A stretch of 64,000 bases of DNA from NCBI RefSeq assembly GCF_033568475.1, contig NC_133123.1, forward strand, positions 132,900,930-132,964,929, written 5' to 3'. Below, in pieces: positions 1 through 11,963 of this stretch. The position numbers and the translations under genes were made by a program. The stretch's first letter is position 1; each line of letters starts with the position of its first letter. The notes under the pieces were generated by a model. It searched no databases. It had not been told where the DNA came from and saw only the letters and a list, made by a program, of their open reading frames with translations. The DNA comes from Henckelia pumila (Eukaryota; Streptophyta; Magnoliopsida; Lamiales; Gesneriaceae).

Positions 1-2406
1 CGACTGCATAGCTTCAAGCCATAAATTTGAATCCGCATCAGAAATTGCTTCCTTGAAGTTTCTTGGATCACATCCAACGTCGGGTTCATCTTGATCCCCT
101 TCAAGAAGAAGACCATATCGAATAGGAGGTCTAGAAGTCCTCTCGGATCTTCTAGGTATAGGCATGTTCATCGAAAATTCTTGAGGTATGGGATCATTAT
201 TTTGTATTTCGGGTTCTTCTCAAATTTCTTCGAGTTCCATCATCTCGCCTTTCTTATCCAATAAGAACTCCTTCTCCAAGAAGGTGGCATTCCTTGAAAC
301 AAACACTTTTGTTTCAGTAGGATGATAGAAATAATATCCGATTGAATTCTTCAGATACCCTACAAAATAACATAAGGTGGATCGACTATCCAACTTATCT
401 CCCACTGTCTGCTTCACGTAAGCAGGACATCCCCAAATCCTCAAGTACGAATACTTAGGAGCTTTGCCATTCCATAACTCGTATGGTGTTTTATCCACTG
501 CTTTGGTGTGGACGTTGTTCAACAACAACACTGCCGTTTCAAGCGCGTAGCCCCAAAACGAAGGTGGAAGCTCAGTGAAGCTCATCATGGATCGAACCAT
601 GTCCAACAAAGTTCGATTACGACGCTCCGATACACCATTCAGCTGAGGTGTCATAGGAGGAGTCCACTGAGAGAGAATCCCATTCTCTTTCAGATAGTCC
701 AAAAACTTGGTACTTAAGTATTCTCCACCTCGATCCGATCGAAGTGCTTTAATACTTTTACCTAGCTTGTTTTCTACTTCAGCCTTGAATTCTTTGAACT
801 TTTCAAATGCTTCAGACTTATATTTCATTAAATATAAATACCCATACCTTGAATAATCATCAGTAAAGGTAATGAAGTAGGTGTGGCCAAATTGAGTACC
901 AATTCTAAATGGACCACAAACATCTGTATGGATCAAATCCAACAGATTTTGACTACGCTCAGGTTTCCCCTTGAATGGAGATTTAGTCATTTTTCCTTTC
1001 AGGCAGGATTCACAAGTAGGTAGAGAGTTAATATCAGACATATCAAACATGCCCTCTTCCACTAGCTTGTTCATCCTCCTTGAGGAAATATGACCTAGCC
1101 TAGCATGCCAAAGGTTTGCCGGGTTTTGACTATCGATTTTCCTTTTGTTCGTTGTTACCGGTTTATCAACATAATTTATTGGAACTTCTTTTAATTTTAA
1201 GTTATATAGATCGTTTTCAAGTTGTCCATTTCCAATCAAACATTCATTCTTGTAAATATTGCAAATCCCATTCACAAAATTGCAAGAAAAATCATCTCTA
1301 TCAAGCATAGAAACAGAAATAATGTTTTTAATCAAATCTGGAACAAATAAAACATCTCTCAAAAGTAACTTAAAATCGTTCTGCAAAATTAAATAAACGT
1401 CTCCCACAGCTTTGGCTTCAACTCTAGAACCATTTCCGAGCCTCAGCTGGGTCTCACCCATTCTAAACTTGCGACTTCTTGTCATCACCTGCAAATCATT
1501 GCAAATGTGATATCCACATCTGGTATCCAATACCCAAGAAGTAGTATTAAGTGAAACATTTATTTCAATATAGAACATACCCTTCGCAGTTCGCAACTTC
1601 TCTAGATATTCCTTGCAGTTACGTTTCCAATGACCGGGTTTCTTGCAGTGATGGCAAACATCCTTGGACTTTTCCATGTTTGAAGCCTTTGTCTTGTTCT
1701 TCTTCTCGGGTCCGGTTTTCTTGGATGGGGCAGAACGTTTCTTACCCTTTGTACTTGGCCCCTTCTTAGCTGAAGAAGAGGAGCCCACCAAGAGAACTGG
1801 TTTATCCTTCTTTAAAGTGGCTTCATATGTTACAAGCATATTGACCATCTCTTCAAGGGAGGCCTCTATCTTGTTCATATTGAAATTCACCACAAAACCG
1901 TCAAACGAAGAAGGAAGAGAGAGAAGTAATAAGTCCACGTTGAGTTCATGCTCCAATACCAAATCAAGCGTTACCAACTTCTGTATGAGCCAAATCACTC
2001 GTACCCCATGATCACGGACCGAAGTCCCTTCACGCATGCGACAAATCATTAACTCTTTTACAGTAGCGAACCTTTCAGCTCTCGATTGAGCCCCAAAAAG
2101 TTCCTTGAGTTGTATGTGAATGTCAGCAGCATTCACGGTATCCTCAAATCGCCTCTGGAGTTCATCAGACATCGAAGCTTGCATATAGCATTTGGCCTTG
2201 ATATCATGGTCCCACCATATATCAAGTTTGGCCAACTTTTCCGGACTTATATCAGCTGGTGCTTCCTTCGGAGGAGATTTTTCTAACACGTAGAGCATCT
2301 TCTCCGAGGTCAAGACAATCTTCAACTTACGGAACCATTCCGTATAGTTTGCGCCAGTCAGTTTATTTTGTTCGAGAATAGAGAATAGTGGATTGCGCGA
2401 ATTCAT
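1..2406 (-). CDS. Copia-1 gag-pol coding region, partial
   Basis: Encodes the Gag and Pol proteins of Copia-1. I chose the ATG at 2406 (MNSRNPLFSIL). In order there are a UBN2-type Gag domain (about residues 10-200), a CCHC zinc knuckle (CHHCKKPGHWKRNC), an aspartic protease region, a GAG-pre-integrase zinc region (HARLGHISSRRMNKL) and an integrase core. The core shows HTDVCGPF, the DDYSRYGYLYL stretch and SDRGGEY ... NGVSERRNRTLLDMVR. Past the integrase the left 200 bases still read as the linker and RT entry (FKEAISDADSNLWLEAM). The rest lies outside the window. It is a transposon gene, not a host gene. Confidence 0.85.
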
Positions 2407-4128
2407 CTTAATGAAATACTGAAAAGAAACAGACAATAATCAGTGATTGTTTAATTAATTTACTAAGACATAAAATAGGCGAAATTTATTTTATGAATCT
2501 CACTCCCACTATTTTAACGATTTCACTACCCTCTAGTGAAAACGAGAAACATTTTCTTTAGTGGGAACATGAAGTCCAATTGACAAACTATAGTCCCGAA
2601 TAATATCAGCCAACCATAATTTTCAAAAGGTAGAGCCCAATTGCTTCCAAAGCAACCTCCACGTTTTTACCTCATGTCCAATAAGGGCCCAATAATATGA
2701 CGCCGTTTATTGTGACACGTCAAGATGACCCATCAATATTAAGTTGTGATGGACGATCGCCATGTGGATCCCCCAATAATATGAGCCGATCCCATGGGAG
2801 TTCCACCCAACTTACAACATGTGTCGATCCAATGTACAGCTTTTCGACGAACGGGCCCCCCCAATAATATGAGCCGGACCGTATCCGTGGGTAGCATCTC
2901 ATACATTGATCGTTGATGGAAGGTAGGAACATTTAAACAATATTTAAATTTCCTTTTAATCTTGATATCAATTTTAAATCATATTTAAAATGAGGAATTT
3001 TAATTTTGAAAATTTGTCTCATCATTTTAAAATTTGTATGCTTGCGGGATTCATACAATTTAGTCTAAAACATGCATACAACGATAATATCATATATTAT
3101 ATAGGATGATCGATTCCATTTCTAATCGACCCGTGGTTGCCAATCACGAGTCTAAGTCCAATCCTAGGTAATATGCAGGTATGCAATGCAATCCTATTAC
3201 ATTGAGCTTCCAATTTACATTTCTTCAGTCTGCTGGGCCCACCTCCGTCTTCAAATCTTCATTTCCCACTAAGTATAATGTATTTACAATAAATAACTAT
3301 GACAAGTAGGGGATACATTTTAAGGGGTGGGAAGGGGCCATAAACCAGGCCCACTTTTATTACATATGACAATTCATATTGGGCCATAAACCAGACCCAT
3401 TAATAAATCCAACAACAATAAAAACAAATGTAAATTCCCTAACATACACCTACAAAATTGGTCATGGCAATCGATCATCTTTATCCAATAATATTTAATT
3501 CAAAATTAATTTATTGGATAACATGCAATGGCAATCAAATTAAAAAGGATAAAATCATATTCCATATATAAAATCTTATTTTACATACAAAATCATATTT
3601 TATCTTTTTATCAAATAAAATCATATTTTACATATAAAATCCAATTTTATACATAAAATAATATTTTATTCAATATTTCCATAAGATCATATCTTATCAT
3701 CAATTGTACCAAAAATAATTAATTTCATAAAATCTGATTTAACGGATAAAATCTATAAATTTTCCAAAAATTCAAATTTATCCAAAAATCAATTTTAAAA
3801 TTTTCGGACTCGACAATTCGATCCGACGCCTCGTGGACCAATCAAAAACAATTTTTGATCGGACCAAAAATAGAATTTTAACATATTAAAATTTTAATTA
3901 AAAAAAATAAAAATTAATTTTCCCGGGCCGCCCGGGACGATCCCGGGCAGCCCGTCACTGCCCTGCGCAGCGACCATCGCTGCCCTGGGCAGCGACAATC
4001 GCTGCCCCGGGTTTGCCCATTAATTTTTAAATTTTTAAAATCTTTTGTTTCAAAAACGAAGGCTTAAAAATTCTTGTACAATTGATTAATTTAATCGCTT
4101 GATCTGAGCAACCTGCCTCTGATATCAC
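2407..4128 (-). other. Copia-1 untranslated leader with primer binding site
   Basis: No gene here. This is the leader between the LTR and gag. The primer site at 4112-4127 reads TGATATCAGAGGCAGG on the minus strand. That is 14 of 16 bases of the plant initiator-methionine tRNA site (TGGTATCAGAGCCAGG), one base from the LTR. The leader has three copies of a CCCAATAATATGA box (near 2689, 2772 and 2862) and a GC-rich block at about 3921-4015 with repeated CCCGGG and GCAGCGAC units. The rest is AT-rich. Confidence 0.7.
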
Positions 4129-5898
4129 TGTTGGAAAACGGTGATCAGATCAATCAGAATTGATACCCGGTGCAGCGGAAGTTTTAAAATTTTATATGGA
4201 ACGATTCCATATCATGGGTATCAAAACTTTACGATTAAATTGTGCGTGTAAAAATTAAATAACAATTAAATTTTTACCTTGAATCTCGAAACGAGATTAT
4301 GGACACCAACAGATTACTCTGCTCTTGTTGTATATCCCAGGAACTGATGGACGAACAATTCTTCAATCAGGTCCACGAACAGAGGTTTAATCCCTCTGAT
4401 AGATTGCACTAGAAAATCTATCAGAAGTTTCTACGAAGAGAATTAACGAATTTGATCCGTTAAACCAGACTGCAAATTCAAAATTCACAGGCTGGAATTT
4501 TTCGAGCAGAGAGAGAGGGGGCGGCGGCCACTTTGATAAAAACAGCTAGGGTTTTCGAAAATTGTGACCTCTGTTATGTAATTTCTGTACTGCAATAACT
4601 TATTTATAATGTGGGCTGCTAACAGCTTAGGGCCCATTAGTCATAAGTTCAAGCTTGACAAGCAGAGCCCGCATGTTCAGAAATTAATATAAAATTCATC
4701 GTGACTCAGATTGATAAACCAATTTTATCAATGTGCACAGAAACCATTTCTGCATCTTTTAAAGTCAAGATAAATTTTCTGAATCTGAATTCAGTGATTT
4801 CCAAAAATGCCCATCCCTATGTCATTTTAGAAAATCTTACTCTTCTACTCTGATATAAGAAGTCCTACTTCTTTGTTCATTAAATTTAACTCTTTAAATT
4901 TAACTATCTCAACGGGGATTAAAAATCCATTACTTGTGTGACCCTCAATGGTTCAGGGATACAGCTAGCCGTGGGCTCACAACTTCTTGTGACTCGGAAC
5001 AACAATTTCCGACTTGCCCATTGAATCATGGTAAGAGCGCCTAGCAACATCGCCCCATGATCCCTAGGTATCACTGATAGTGCCTGCAAGAACTAATAGA
5101 TTTTGGTTAGCGTACAGTACGATCCCTTCATCCATATATCCCGATCGAATCAACAACCATTGGTAAATCGAGAGTCGTTCGAGATTCGATAACTATGTAA
5201 TGCATCTTGAAGATCAAATAGTGACATCGCATGTGCTACTAAGAAACCATTTCTTAAAACACATCATGTACTCTGGCCAGAGATTCGTCACACTAATATC
5301 TCCTCAGATTGCATAGGATATCCATACTAGCAAGTATGTGGTGAATCCTTGACAACAAAGCATCGACTCCTATATGTGTCGTAACTGTACCCAATCCCGA
5401 CACCTGATGACCCCAATAGAGTCGGTAAACGAGTCAAAGTACAGTACTAGCATATAGAGTCTCAATGATGTTTCAAGTAGTAAGGACTAATGGTGTACAA
5501 CCAAAACCGCGGACTTTATCCACTCGATAAGTGATAACCACTTGGAAAGTCTGGATAGGGTAGTTCGATCATTCATCGTATGAATATCCATTTGCATGCT
5601 TTGAACATCTCTATGTTCCATACCAATGAAACGTGGTACTCGGCATCGCAAATGCTAGTCTCAATCTCGAGCGATCCTTATCCCTATTAACCGACGGCTC
5701 AATCGACTAAGAACTGTTTAGAATATACAGTGACTATAAGATGTGTTTCATGATAGCCATCCCCATGTGCCACCACATCTTACATACACTATAGTATATT
5801 CAAGGTCTTCATCTAAAAATCTTATAATATGTCACAACATAATAATATGATAAAAGATAAAGTAAACGCCATTATAAAAGTGTAAATTATATTAAACA
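4129..5898 (-). repeat. Long terminal repeat of Copia-1 (5' LTR)
   Basis: The ends are TGTTGGAAAAC (4129) and ATTAAACA (5898), so both strands begin TGTT and end AACA, as LTRs do. The primer site lies one base beyond the inner end. A TATA-like stretch on the minus strand near 4600-4615 could be the promoter. At about 1.77 kb it is long for a plant Copia LTR. The outer boundary is supported by the abrupt start of Copia-2 sequence at 5899. Confidence 0.75.
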
Positions 5899-8326
5899 AA
5901 AGATTGTTTATACATAGAGTCATCAAAGCCCTTAACCACAAGTTGGCTCACCGGGCACCCACTCTTTCAGTAAATGCCCCAGCTCGAATTGAAATTCCAA
6001 AAAAACAGATTGAAGATACTCATGATGTCATTAAACGCCTGAAGCGTGGAAGACTAGTCGGTTCCAAGGATAAAAATCCTCGAAAAAAAAAGGCATAGAG
6101 AAGCACGATGATCATAAAATAGAAAATGGTGTTCCAGAAGAAACACCTGATGATGACAATGTTCTGTCAGAACCACAAACTGACGAGAATCGTGAAATCT
6201 CTATCAATTATATTAATACTGGAAAAATATGGAACCGAAAAGACGTAAAAGATATTGATGAGATATTTTCTTATAATGTGGCTTGTGACATCATAAATGA
6301 AAATGAGGATCATGAACCAAAATATTTTGGTGAATGTAAAACTCGTCATGATTGGGCCAAATGGAAAGATGCCATCCAGGTTGAATTGGATTCGCTGAAT
6401 AAACGTAATGTTTTTGGACCTATAGTCCTCACACCTGAAGGTGTATAACCTGTTGGATACAAATGGGTTTTTATTCGAAAGCGAAATGAAAAAAATGAAA
6501 TAGTCAGATATAAAGCTAGACTTGTTGCACAAAGTTTTTCTCAAAGGCCTGGAATTGATTATGAAGAAATGTATTCTCCTGTTATGGATGCAATTATGTT
6601 TCGATATTTGATTAGTTTGGCAGTGTCTGAAAATTTGGAAATGTGTCTTATGGATGTTGTTACAGCTTACTTATACGGATCACTTGATAGTGATATATAC
6701 ATGAAAATCCCTGAAGGATTTAAGATGTCTGAAGCACAAAGTTCAAAACCCAGAGAATTTTATTCTGTAAAATTGCAAAGATCGTTATATGGGTTGAAGC
6801 AATCAGGCCGAATGTGGTATAATCGGCTAAGTGATCACTTGATGAAAAAGAGATATGTAAATGATCCAATATGCCCTTGTGTTTTCATCAAGAAAACAAC
6901 ATCCGGATATAATTATTGATGTATATGTTGATGATTTAAACATCATTGGAACGAATAAAAAGAAATTAAGAAGTTATGATGTACTTGAAAGAAGAATTTG
7001 AAATGAAGGATCTTGGAAAAACCAAGTACTGTCTGGGTTTGCAAATCGAACAAAAAGAATGTGGAATTTTTGTTCACCAGGCAAATTATACAGAAAAGAT
7101 CCTTAAACGTTTTAATATGGATAAATCAAATCCATTAAGTACTCCAATGGTTGTAAGATCATTAAACATAGAAAATGATCCATTTCGTCCATGTGAGGAT
7201 GATGAAGTTATTCTTGGTCCAGAAGTACCATATCTAAGTGCCATTGGTGCCCTTATGTATCTTGCAAATTGCACTAGACCTGATATATCTTTTGCTGTAA
7301 ATTTATTGGCAAGATTCAGTTCATATCCAACAAAGAGGCACTGGAACGGAATTAAACATATATTCCGTTATCTACGAGGAACGACAGATTTGGGACTTTT
7401 GTACTCAAAAGACACCAATCAAAGTATCATTGGTTATGCTGATGCTGGATATTTATCTGATCCACATAAGGCACGTTCCCAAACCGGATATGTATTTACT
7501 CGTGGAGGCACCGCAATTTCTTGACGTTCACAGAAACAAACACTCGTAACAACTTCATCAAATCACGCCTAGATTATTGCATTACATGAAGCAAGTCGTG
7601 AATGTGTGTGGTTAAAATCAATGACACAACATATTCAAACTTCTTGTGGATTATCAGTAGACAAGAAGCCTGTGACGTTGTATGAAGACAATGCTGCATG
7701 TATTTCTCAAATGAAAGAAGAATACATCAAAAGTGACAGAACCAAACATATCCCCCCAAAGTTCTTTGCCTACACTCAAGAGCTTGAAAAGAATAAAGAT
7801 ATTGATATCTGTTACATTCAATCAAGTGAGAACTCATCAGATCTCTTCACAAAGGCACTTCCCACGACGATATTCAGAAAGCATATATACAACATTGGGA
7901 TGCGCAATCTACGGAATATGTGAAGAATCACTCATATTAACATGAGGGGGAGTTTACGTGGCTGCACTTTTTTTTTCTTGCTATGGTTTTTATCCCACTG
8001 GGTTTTTCCTAGTAAGGTTTTTAACGAGGCAGCATAAAACACGTAATAAAGACAATCATCATATGACGATCATCATCACAAGGAGGAGTGTTGAAAATAT
8101 ATTATATTATATTAAAATTGTTGAAAATTGAGTTGTATTATTTTGAAAATTAGTGTGTGATGATGTAGATGATGATGATTTAATTTTTGGACTAATCTCC
8201 CATTGAGATCTATAAATAGGTCTCTCCATTTGTGTAGAAAAACACAATTTGAGAGAATAAATTTAAAGTGTGGAGTTTGAGAATATTTTGAGTTTTTGAG
8301 TTTTATAAATTTTACTTTTCACAACA
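5899..8326 (+). mobile_element. Older Copia element (Copia-2), 3' part, broken
   Basis: The right part of a plus-strand Copia, split by Copia-1; its left part is outside the window. The RT region shows AYLYGSLDSDIYMKIPEG and a YVDD-type box near 6925. RNase H sequence follows (up to about 7920), then a purine-rich tract (8078-8088) and a 3' LTR (8089-8326). The coding part is broken, with several breaks (about four or five), so it is a fossil older than the Copia-1 insertion. Confidence 0.85.
8089..8326 (+). repeat. 3' LTR of Copia-2
   Basis: It begins TGTTGAAAATAT right after the polypurine tract AAGGAGGAG and ends CACAACA, giving 238 bp with matching TGTTG/CAACA ends. A TATA box (CTATAAATAG) lies near 8210. 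It is short compared with the Copia-1 LTR, so the two elements belong to different families. Confidence 0.75.
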
Positions 8327-11110
8327 ATTTTGTATATGTTTTTCGAGGATGAAACTTTTATTTATTTCATAATGATTAATGAGTTTCTTCCTATCAAGTT
8401 TGAATAATGTGGCGTGTATACATAAGAATCGTGTATAATTTTTTTATAAAATTTTTGAGATGATCACAAAATTTGATTAAAAGAAATGAAATATATATTT
8501 GATTTTTGTCGATCTCTTGTCCAATTTTAGTTTCTGTCTGATATATAATTTTTTTTTACAACTTCAATCATTTTTTCTACGTGATGGAAGATGTCTGTGA
8601 TGTGTGTAAAATTTTACATCAATACTCATAATATTATATTAAAAATTGACTAAAATTACCAAAAATAAAAAATATATACTATTAAAACAGAAATTAAATG
8701 TGAAATTATAAATTACTAAAATCGCAACAAGCAAACACACAATTGCAAAATTTCGATTTTCCCAAAATGAATTCGAAAATAATTAAACTGAAAAGCTCCT
8801 TACCTATGTTGAACAAATTATCATTGCACCCAAATCAAAATGAAACCACACATCACAGTAATAACCTGTTGATATTATATATAACTTCTCCTTTTGTTTT
8901 CAAAAAATGATCAAACAATGATTAGTTTACGAAAAAGAAAAGGGAAATTAAACATTCTCGTTCACTTTGTTTGTTTGTTTCTTTTTTATTTTATTTATTT
9001 ATTTGTATGTGTGAAGTATCCTTTTTTGACCAAGTCATGAACCCAATCTATCTAAGTTGATAAAATAGCCCCACACAACACAATCTGGATACACTTTTTC
9101 TCTTTTTTCTTGGTTATTTGTTACAAAATCCAAAAATCATAGTGAATCTTATGATTTGGTTTGAGGGATCCAAGGCATTCATTGTTTTTTGTGAAAGCAA
9201 AAAAGGTTCCATAACATCACCATCACACCCACTAATTATTTTCAATCTCTCTCAAAAATTATCCATCAAATATTTAAATTTTAAGTTTAAGATTTGGACA
9301 TCAAATTATATGGTTAATTAGGATTATTACCCAAAAATCAATTGGGTGTCAAATTTTATTTTATTTTATTTATGAGAAGAGATAGTATATATGATTGGTT
9401 TCATAATAAAAATTGGTGGGAGTTTGATGAGATCCGAGGCTTCAATTCCATTATTTTGATCAAAAGGCTTTATGAATGCAAGATAGTGACAATATTTAAA
9501 AGGATCATTTATATACCTTTTCTTTTGCTAAAGAAAAGACTGCAAAAAGATCAATGTGTGGAAACTTTGTCTCCATTTCCAGACCAGGCCCCAAAACTTT
9601 TCTAAATTCCATCTACAACCCTTTTTTTAGATAATTACGACTCCCATCACTAGAAAATTTTTAGGCCCCATATAATTTTCGTATATCATATTATTTATGT
9701 TGTAATTTAAATACTTGTTATAGGCCTATAGGCAAAATATACATTAAAATAAAGCAAAAAATCACATGTAAATGTTGCGAACAATTAGTAGATCCTTTAA
9801 TCACAGTAATCACACTATAGATTACATGGTTTCGAGTCCACATAATATCGATTAAAACTATATATAATTATCTCCCATTTTTCTTCTACATAAAATACAC
9901 ATGATATCATATGCGTCTCTCATGTATATACACACACAGTGTGTGTGTGTAAAAGTACGTACATAATGGTTACTTTAGATCAATATATTAAACCTTAAAA
10001 GGCACATTTAGTGCCTAGCTAGCTCTTTACCTTTTCTTTTTTTCCCTATCCTTTGGGATTTCTCCCATATAAATTATTTCTTGATTATATATATATATAG
10101 ATCATGCTTTTCTTCTAACGGCTATGTGATCATAATATGATCATTAATATAACTTTAGACTCGCTAATTTTTTGAAAACATTCACACACACATATATAAG
10201 CTTTCATCTTGTTGATACTCGTACGATAGATATCTATATAACATTGATGAGGTGACGCGCTCACCCATTAGATGTAATGAAACTCTAAATCCAATAGATA
10301 AACGTCATCTAAGCGATACTCACATAGGTGTCCATAAAATTAATTATATATATATATATATCATGGTTGGCTATATTTTACGTTTGCATTAAATTTCTAT
10401 TGCCTTGGGATTAGCTCATGAAATATATATATATATATTATATAATTAGAATTTAATTCAAAAAGGATAAGCTGAATATGAAATATTGAAGCATATTATT
10501 TCAAAGCTACATTTAGTATACATTCCTTATAAAACGAGGCTAAATTGTGTGTAACAAATTGAGTAATCAAATGGTTACATCCAAGTTCCACCAATAGATT
10601 ATTTATTTTTTCTGGCAAAACATTACAAGTTTGAACCAAACTACTTGAACAAAAAGCAATAGTGCTACAAGTCTTTTGAGATGGAAAAGAAATTCTTTTG
10701 ACCACTTTATATATACCTCCTCCCTTGTGGAAGTTTCATATATCTTTTATGTTCCTAATTAATATTGGAACATTTTGATAATTGTGAATAAAGATCATTT
10801 ACTATCTTTTGAGCATTGAATTTAGTTATATACAAAAAAAGATTTAAAATAAATATTTATAGTTATAAAATAACCAACTCCTCCGATCCATTAATTATAT
10901 GTATATATATATATATTCTTTTGTTGTTGGTGAGATCATTCACTTTTATATCATTCATTCCATAAAGGGAACGAAGCTCGAGATGATCATGGTATCTTCT
11001 ATCGACAAAGATTGCCACTAATTAAATAATTATTAGGATCGGACAAAAAGCTGTTAATTAGTACATTATCAAATTGATGGGGCTAAATCAAATTCAAAAG
11101 AATGAATATT
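8327..11110. other. AT-rich intergenic spacer
   Basis: I see no supportable gene. It contains short TA microsatellites (near 10087, 10347, 10418 and 10895), a CA/TG palindromic run near 9930-9950 and poly-T tracts. Open frames here are short and have no recognisable domain. Confidence 0.5.
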
Positions 11111-11119
11111 TACATTTTC

Positions 11120-11366
11120 GGGAAAAAACCGGATTTCGTTCCTCTAGTTTGGGATTTGTCCCAACTTGGTCCCTCTTCTTTTCCATGTGCCAAATTAGTC
11201 CTTCTACTTTCAAAACATGTCCGATTTTAGTCCCCGCAGTTTTTCCAGGCGTTATTATTGACGGGAATTCATCACATGCGCTGCACATGACATTTTCTCT
11301 ACCAAAATTAGACTCAAAAACCCTAAACCCATTTCTCTTCTTCTCGACCTGTCTGGATTCCTCCCC
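11120..11366 (+). repeat. Left terminal inverted repeat of the MULE
   Basis: Matches the reverse complement of 16186-16430 at roughly 85% by eye, including an almost unbroken run around GGCGTTATTATTGACGGG. The outer end is fixed by the 9-bp target duplication at 11111-11119. Confidence 0.92.
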
Positions 11367-11963
11367 GACCCACCACAAAACAAGTTCGATTGCGATTTTA
11401 TTTTCTGCTCAAGATTTTTTTTTAAATTTTTAAAATTGTTTTCTTCATTTATTTTTTGAGATCGTTTCCAGCAATATTTTGAACATGATTAAAGTTAGTT
11501 TGTATTCACTTGTGGCAGCATCTTTATATTAGTGTCAATGATATGCAAATGCGTTGAGAGATTAAATCTCATGTTACCTATTTATTTAATTTTTAAAAAA
11601 AAAATTAGAGGAATTTAATTTTTTGTTTTAGAATCAAAAATTTTCTGATCGTATTATATATATATATATATAATATTGTTATCTTCTATTTCTTTTTTAA
11701 CTTTCTCCATTATTGTGATTGTCCAGAAATTAGTCGCTGGATTCACGCTAATCGAAAGCGGTGGTGATTTATGGACTATGGCTATACGAAGTAAACATTC
11801 TTTGGAATTCACTCCACATTATGGTAATATTTATATTTGAAACTTTTTCACTTTTAGTTTTTGTCAGTTAGATTAAATTTTAAATAACTTTATTGAGTGT
11901 GAATTCTTTTTTAAACAGGCTATATTGGAGAACCTACTTGTTTTACGATCAAATTATATTATA

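Larger units (their letters stand above)
1..5898 (-). mobile_element. Copia LTR retrotransposon (Copia-1), 5' part
   Basis: A Ty1/Copia element on the minus strand, cut by the left window edge. From its 5' end (right to left) it shows a 1.77-kb LTR (4129-5898), a tRNA primer site (4112-4127), a leader of about 1.7 kb and a gag-protease-integrase coding region running toward reverse transcriptase. The order integrase before RT is seen directly and defines Copia. The visible coding part looks mostly open, which suggests a fairly young element. Its age cannot be set because the second LTR is outside the window. It sits inside Copia-2, whose RT region begins immediately to its right. The lineage within Copia is not assigned. 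Confidence 0.9.

Noticed and set aside
9118-9605. Two short open frames in the spacer
   Set aside because: Low complexity, no domain, no splice or start context support.
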